A stretch of 64,000 nt of DNA from assembly GCF_005144585.1 (NCBI RefSeq), contig NZ_SSMQ01000001.1:434001-498000 (forward strand), written 5' to 3'. The DNA is from Polyangium fumosum (lineage in GTDB: Bacteria > Myxococcota_A > Polyangia > Polyangiales > Polyangiaceae). Below the pieces are notes generated by a model, which worked only from the letters and a program-made list of their open reading frames with translations, did no database searches and was not told the origin of the DNA. Shown here in pieces: positions 60,668-64,000 of the stretch. The position numbers and the translations under genes were made by a program. Every line of letters begins with the position of its first letter. Positions within the stretch are counted from its first letter, which is position 1.

Positions 60668-61342
60668 TCACTTCCCCGGCGGCTGCACGTCGAAGAAGAG
60701 CGCCATGAAAAACACCCGGTCGTGCGTCCATCCCGAAGCATCCTCCCGGCTCCGGAGCATGAAGCCCGCGTCGAGGCGCGTCTGGGGCGAGAGCATGCGC
60801 GCGAGGCCGATCAGCGCGCGGTTTTGGTTCAGGCCGAGCCCCGAGAGGTCCACGAGCACCTCGTCCCAGACGAACGGGATCCATTTGGCGCCCTTCGGCG
60901 CGTAGTTGATCCGGAGCTGGTTGCGGTACCGATACCTCGTCTCCGTATCGCGAAACCTCGCCTCGAAGCGGTTGCGGTCGTTCCACGTGAAATCGCCGAT
61001 CCGCCCGAAGAAATTCGGCTCGAACTCGAAGCGCGCCTCCTGCGCGAATGCACCCGTCGGCAAGCGATCGGCATAAATCGTCCCGTGGACCCCCACGAAC
61101 AGGAAGTCCGTCAAGAAAAACAGCGGCCCCGTCCGGAGGAACGACTGGTGCAACCCCCCGCTTCGACCGTTCATGCGCGACTCGGCGTACACGCGCAGGT
61201 CGATGCGGGGGAACGTCGGCTTGTCCGTCCGGACGATCGGCACGCGGTTCTCCGACCAGAGCCAGACTTCGTAATCAGCATGCGCCTCGGACGCGAGGCC
61301 GAGCGTGAGGAGGGCGGCGGGGACGGCGAGGGCGCGCTTCAT
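60668..61342 (-). CDS. DUF2490-like exported beta-barrel protein
   Basis: 224 residues. Signal peptide 1-22 (ALAVPAALLTLGLASEAHA) then a strand-rich mature part: DYEVWLWSENRVPIVRTDK, RIDLRVYAESRMN, FFLTDFLFVGVHGTIYADR, FGRIGDFTWNDRNRFEARFRDTETRYRYRNQLRINYAPKG, RALIGLARMLSPQTRLDAGFMLRSRED, FFMALFFDVQPPGK. Alternating hydrophobic strands and the NDRNRFE-RYRNQLR motif are characteristic of DUF2490. Probably outer-membrane. Confidence 0.85.
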   Translation of the reverse strand: MKRALAVPAALLTLGLASEAHADYEVWLWSENRVPIVRTDKPTFPRIDLRVYAESRMNGRSGGLHQSFLRTGPLFFLTDFLFVGVHGTIYADRLPTGAFAQEARFEFEPNFFGRIGDFTWNDRNRFEARFRDTETRYRYRNQLRINYAPKGAKWIPFVWDEVLVDLSGLGLNQNRALIGLARMLSPQTRLDAGFMLRSREDASGWTHDRVFFMALFFDVQPPGK

Positions 61343-61388
61343 ACCCCGAGTCGAGCCACAGGTTTCGTTGGTGGTCAAGCGATCGGGC

Positions 61389-63518
61389 CTACGCGCCCTG
61401 ATCGAGCACCGCGGACGTGCTTTGCCAGCTTCCGATGTCGCGCGGCACGAGGTTCGCCCCGCCGCCGCGCGCGTCCATGACACGCGCCCCCTCGTGCGTG
61501 AACGTGATGCCGACGAGCGGCGGCGCGCCCGCATCCTTCTCGTACATCGTCCGCCAGACCGGCGACGTCGAGCCCGCTTGCCGCCGCATCACCGAGGACA
61601 TCGTCACGAGCCACGGCAGGCCCACCGGATCGAGCGCCATCGCCACCGGCCGATCCTTGGCCTCGACCTCCTCGGGCATCACCGCGCCGCGATCCAGGCC
61701 GAGCACGAAGCCTTCGCCCGCCGCCCACGCGAGGCGCTCGCCGCTGCAAAGCGCCGCGAACAGCGCGGGTTTGTCCTGCACGCCCGTCGCGTACACCGTC
61801 GTCTGCCCGTCGTAGCTCGCGAACAACGCGCGCCCGCGCGTGCCCTTCGCGTTCGCGCCCACGACGAGCATGCCATAAGGGCCCGAGGAGAGCGCGATCA
61901 CGTGGCCCGAGAGGGGCAGCGCGACGGGCTTGGACCACGCCTCGTCGTTCCACAACCAGAGCTCGGGCAAGCTGTCCTCGTCGCCCTCGACGGCTGCCGT
62001 GACGACGGCGAACGTCTGCCCATCCCCGAGCGCGGCTTCGATCGGGCACTCGCGTGGAGGCAACACGAGCGGCACGATCTGACCGGGCCGCACGAGCCGC
62101 ACGTGCGAGGGGCCGACGAGCGCGAAGCCCGCGTGAGGACCACGCACGACGAACGTCGTCGCGGCGACGATCGGCGCGTCCGTGGGCCCGACGGGGATGG
62201 GCAAGGCGCGTGGACCCCAGAGGTACATCAGCCGCCCGCCGAAGCGCGCGAGCGCGCGGCCGTCGGGCTGGAACGCGATGTTACCGGGCCGGAGCGGCGG
62301 TAGCAGCACACCCTTGATCTCGACGGGCTGGAGCTCGACGATCTCCGCGGTCGGCTCCAGCGTCACCGCGGGGGCCGCGAGCGCCTGCGTCGTGCGGAAC
62401 GCGGTCGTCGCGCGATCCTCGCGGGCGGCGCGGGCCTTCCAGCGCGAGGCCGCCGATTCGAGCAGGGGCAAGAGCGCGTCGGCGAAAGCGCGGGCCGAGT
62501 CGAAGCGGGAAGGCGCCTCGCGCGGGGCGAGCGCATGCGCGGCCTCCTCGTTGCGTAGCGGCTCGGGCAGGGCCGGTGAAGCGCCCTTGCCGAGCACGCG
62601 ATCGAGCTCGGTGAGCGTCGCGCGATCGGTGGCGAAGCCGGGATGCAGGCGCGGCGCTGTCACGAGCGATCGGCGCTCGCCGGTGACGAGAAAGCCGTTG
62701 TCCCAGGGCCCGCGGCACCAGTGCTCGCCTCCGAGGACGAACCACACGACGGCGGCGAGCGCGTGCACGTCGGTCCACGGGCCGATGAGCGGGTTCTTCT
62801 CGCCGGGGCGCGAGAGCCACTGCTCGGTGCCCGCGTACTCGCGCGTGAGCGCGGCGATCGTGTAGGTCGCGTCGGCGACGCGGGCGATGCCGCAGTCGGC
62901 GATCTTCGGCGTCTCGTCGCCGATGGGCCCGACGATGAGCACGTTGTCGGGCTTGAGATCGCGGTGGATGATGCCCTCGTCGTGGAGCGCGAGCACGCCC
63001 TCCACGATGCCGCGGCAGAGGCGCAGGGCGCGGATCGGATCACAGCCGTCGGGCGCGCGCGTGACGCGATCGGCGAGCGACGATCCATCGGGCCCGCCGT
63101 CGACGTATTCGAGCGCGAGCCATGGCAGCTTCACGGTCCGACCGCGCACGTCGACGGGCGCCTCGCCCATGCCGTAGAAGCCCACGACGAACTCGGTGGG
63201 CGGCGTGCGGTCCATGATGCGGCTCAGTGCCGTGGCTTCGCGCTCCGCGAGCTGACCCGCGAAGATCCCCTCTTGCATGAGGTCCGACACCATGGCCGGC
63301 TTCATGACCTTCACGGCGATGCGGGGCGGACAGAGCGGCGAGAGCGCGCTCGATCGCCTTCCGGGATCGACCTCGGCGAGGAACACGCTCGACATGCCAC
63401 CCACGCCGAGCAGCCTGGCGAGGCGTGCGCCGGTGGGGCTGCCCCACGCGTCCGAGAGCGTGGGCGCGCCGCGCGCGAGGTCGCGGAGATCGACGTCTTG
63501 GGAGCGCAGGAGCGGCAT
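61389..63518 (-). CDS. Ser/Thr kinase-like protein with DCG motif and propeller-like C-terminus
   Basis: 709 residues from the ATG at 63518. Kinase domain 32-370: GVGGMSSVFLAEV, Lys70 (IAVKVM), HRDLKPDN (Asp187), but the DFG triplet is DCG (208-210, KIADCGIARV); the metal-binding Asp is retained. The C-terminal 340 residues contain repeated strand blocks (RPGNIAFQPDGRALARFGGRLMYLWGP, AALGDGQTFAVVTAAV, YGMLVVGANAKGTRGRALFASYDGQTTVYATG, SGERLAWAAGEGFVLG) suggesting a beta-propeller. No membrane span, so cytosolic. A Phe-to-Cys change in DFG is compatible with activity. Confidence 0.88.
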   Translation of the reverse strand: MPLLRSQDVDLRDLARGAPTLSDAWGSPTGARLARLLGVGGMSSVFLAEVDPGRRSSALSPLCPPRIAVKVMKPAMVSDLMQEGIFAGQLAEREATALSRIMDRTPPTEFVVGFYGMGEAPVDVRGRTVKLPWLALEYVDGGPDGSSLADRVTRAPDGCDPIRALRLCRGIVEGVLALHDEGIIHRDLKPDNVLIVGPIGDETPKIADCGIARVADATYTIAALTREYAGTEQWLSRPGEKNPLIGPWTDVHALAAVVWFVLGGEHWCRGPWDNGFLVTGERRSLVTAPRLHPGFATDRATLTELDRVLGKGASPALPEPLRNEEAAHALAPREAPSRFDSARAFADALLPLLESAASRWKARAAREDRATTAFRTTQALAAPAVTLEPTAEIVELQPVEIKGVLLPPLRPGNIAFQPDGRALARFGGRLMYLWGPRALPIPVGPTDAPIVAATTFVVRGPHAGFALVGPSHVRLVRPGQIVPLVLPPRECPIEAALGDGQTFAVVTAAVEGDEDSLPELWLWNDEAWSKPVALPLSGHVIALSSGPYGMLVVGANAKGTRGRALFASYDGQTTVYATGVQDKPALFAALCSGERLAWAAGEGFVLGLDRGAVMPEEVEAKDRPVAMALDPVGLPWLVTMSSVMRRQAGSTSPVWRTMYEKDAGAPPLVGITFTHEGARVMDARGGGANLVPRDIGSWQSTSAVLDQGA

Positions 63519-64000
63519 GCTCGGGGAGCGATGGTAGGCGCGGATGGTGCCTGCCGTCAAAGTGCGCGACGGATGAGCGGAGGCGAAGGCGGAGGGCGCG
63601 CACGTCGCAGGGCTTGAAAGGGGAAGGCGCGCCCGGGTTCCAGCGTGCCTGCGCGCGTTCGGCGCGCTTGGGTTCGTCGGAGAGATCAACGACGCAATCG
63701 ACGCCGTGATCAAGGAGCTACCCCCGGCTCGCCGGATCCGGAGGAAGCTCGCCCGGCTATCCTTGAGCGGTGCGCGAACGGGCGCGGAGCATCGGCAGGG
63801 GCCAGAGGGGCATGGTGTGTGGTGCCGAAGGGTCCTGGATTTGTCTTGCGGAGTGGGTTCGCATCGTGAGAACCATACTTCTGTGGGCCTGGGTGATGCG
63901 GGGAGCTTCTGGTCAACGAGCCACGTTCGCGCCGCGGGGGGGCGAGCCGTAGCGCCGATCCGCAGCGCAGCGCCTCTTCGCCTCTCATCGATCAAGTGGG
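63519..64000. other. 482-base stretch at the right edge with no supportable gene
   Basis: I find no frame with a start codon, ribosome site and recognisable sequence. One plus-strand frame stays open from about 63570 to the window end and contains EINDAIDAVIKELPPARRIRRKLARL, but it has no ATG, GTG or TTG start and may be a gene remnant. Two of the bases nearest the kinase gene probably belong to its promoter, which I could not resolve. Confidence 0.5.

Noticed and set aside
63645-64000. Several short frames at the right edge
   Set aside because: None has a supported start, ribosome site or recognisable sequence; one open frame lacks any start codon.

Overview
The window comes from a large, very GC-rich genome, almost certainly a myxobacterium of the Polyangia/Polyangiales type (Polyangium/Sorangium-like). 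The indications are strong third-position GC bias, which leaves long antisense frames open; many lipoproteins with a lipobox followed by Gly/Ser-rich linkers; five Hanks-type kinase or kinase-like proteins in 64 kb; and AgmX-, PEGA- and STAND-linked kinase architectures. Coding density is high. Many gene pairs are joined by 4-base GTGA/ATGA overlaps. I see no tRNA, rRNA, CRISPR array, insertion sequence or phage gene.

Layout. 1-2413: start of rsgA (cut by the window edge) and glyS. 2507-6928: an accessory array of small genes on the minus strand. It holds two tandem A-B gene pairs plus a third operon that shares only the promoter and leader peptide of the A genes. 6979-7146: 42-bp minisatellite. 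7151-10106: a lipoprotein gene with a palindromic operator, then dapB and dapA. 10308-12182: small plus-strand genes including a DUF155/RMND1 protein. 12183-15422: a tightly overlapping five-gene radical SAM/SPASM operon. 15526-17728: Cys/Gly-rich lipoprotein, DUF5522 protein and efp. 17833-19278: TPR membrane protein and a nine-copy 43-bp palindromic minisatellite. 19279-25190: unknown cytosolic protein, secreted esterase, membrane kinase, VWA lipoprotein and a zinc-ribbon membrane protein. 25241-27453: 5-oxoprolinase (pxpA and a pxpB-pxpC fusion). 27474-34858: lipoproteins including a metallopeptidase, an RlmI-type methyltransferase, a kinase and an M20 peptidase. 34977-40524: PGPGW-like membrane protein, lpxA, a SIMPL protein, a pseudokinase and two lipoproteins. 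40768-45363: glgC, a phosphoesterase, a TPR protein, prmA and rsmE. 45448-47924: a soluble histidine kinase coupled to a response regulator carrying a PD-(D/E)XK nuclease domain. 47932-54935: a PAS-STAS protein, an FAD oxidoreductase, an amidohydrolase, an S51-like protein and a YheT-like hydrolase. 54940-63518: two paralogous Cys-rich lipoproteins, a kinase-STAND-AgmX protein, an Rpn-like protein, a DUF2490 protein and a kinase with a non-canonical DCG motif.

Three loci look most like undescribed systems. (1) The histidine kinase plus REC-nuclease operon (45413-47924) reads as a phosphorelay whose output is DNA or RNA cleavage. (2) The A-B pairs (3674-6892) are mosaics: near-identical flanks enclose a diverged centre made of a Cys-scaffold C-terminus and the zinc-ribbon/TPR partner encoded directly downstream. 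This is the pattern expected for a polymorphic effector and its cognate partner. They are transcribed from conserved promoters predicted to give leaderless mRNAs. (3) The radical SAM/SPASM operon carries a small single-span protein with a GANCSS motif, a possible modification substrate. All functional statements come from reading motifs by eye; no database search was possible.
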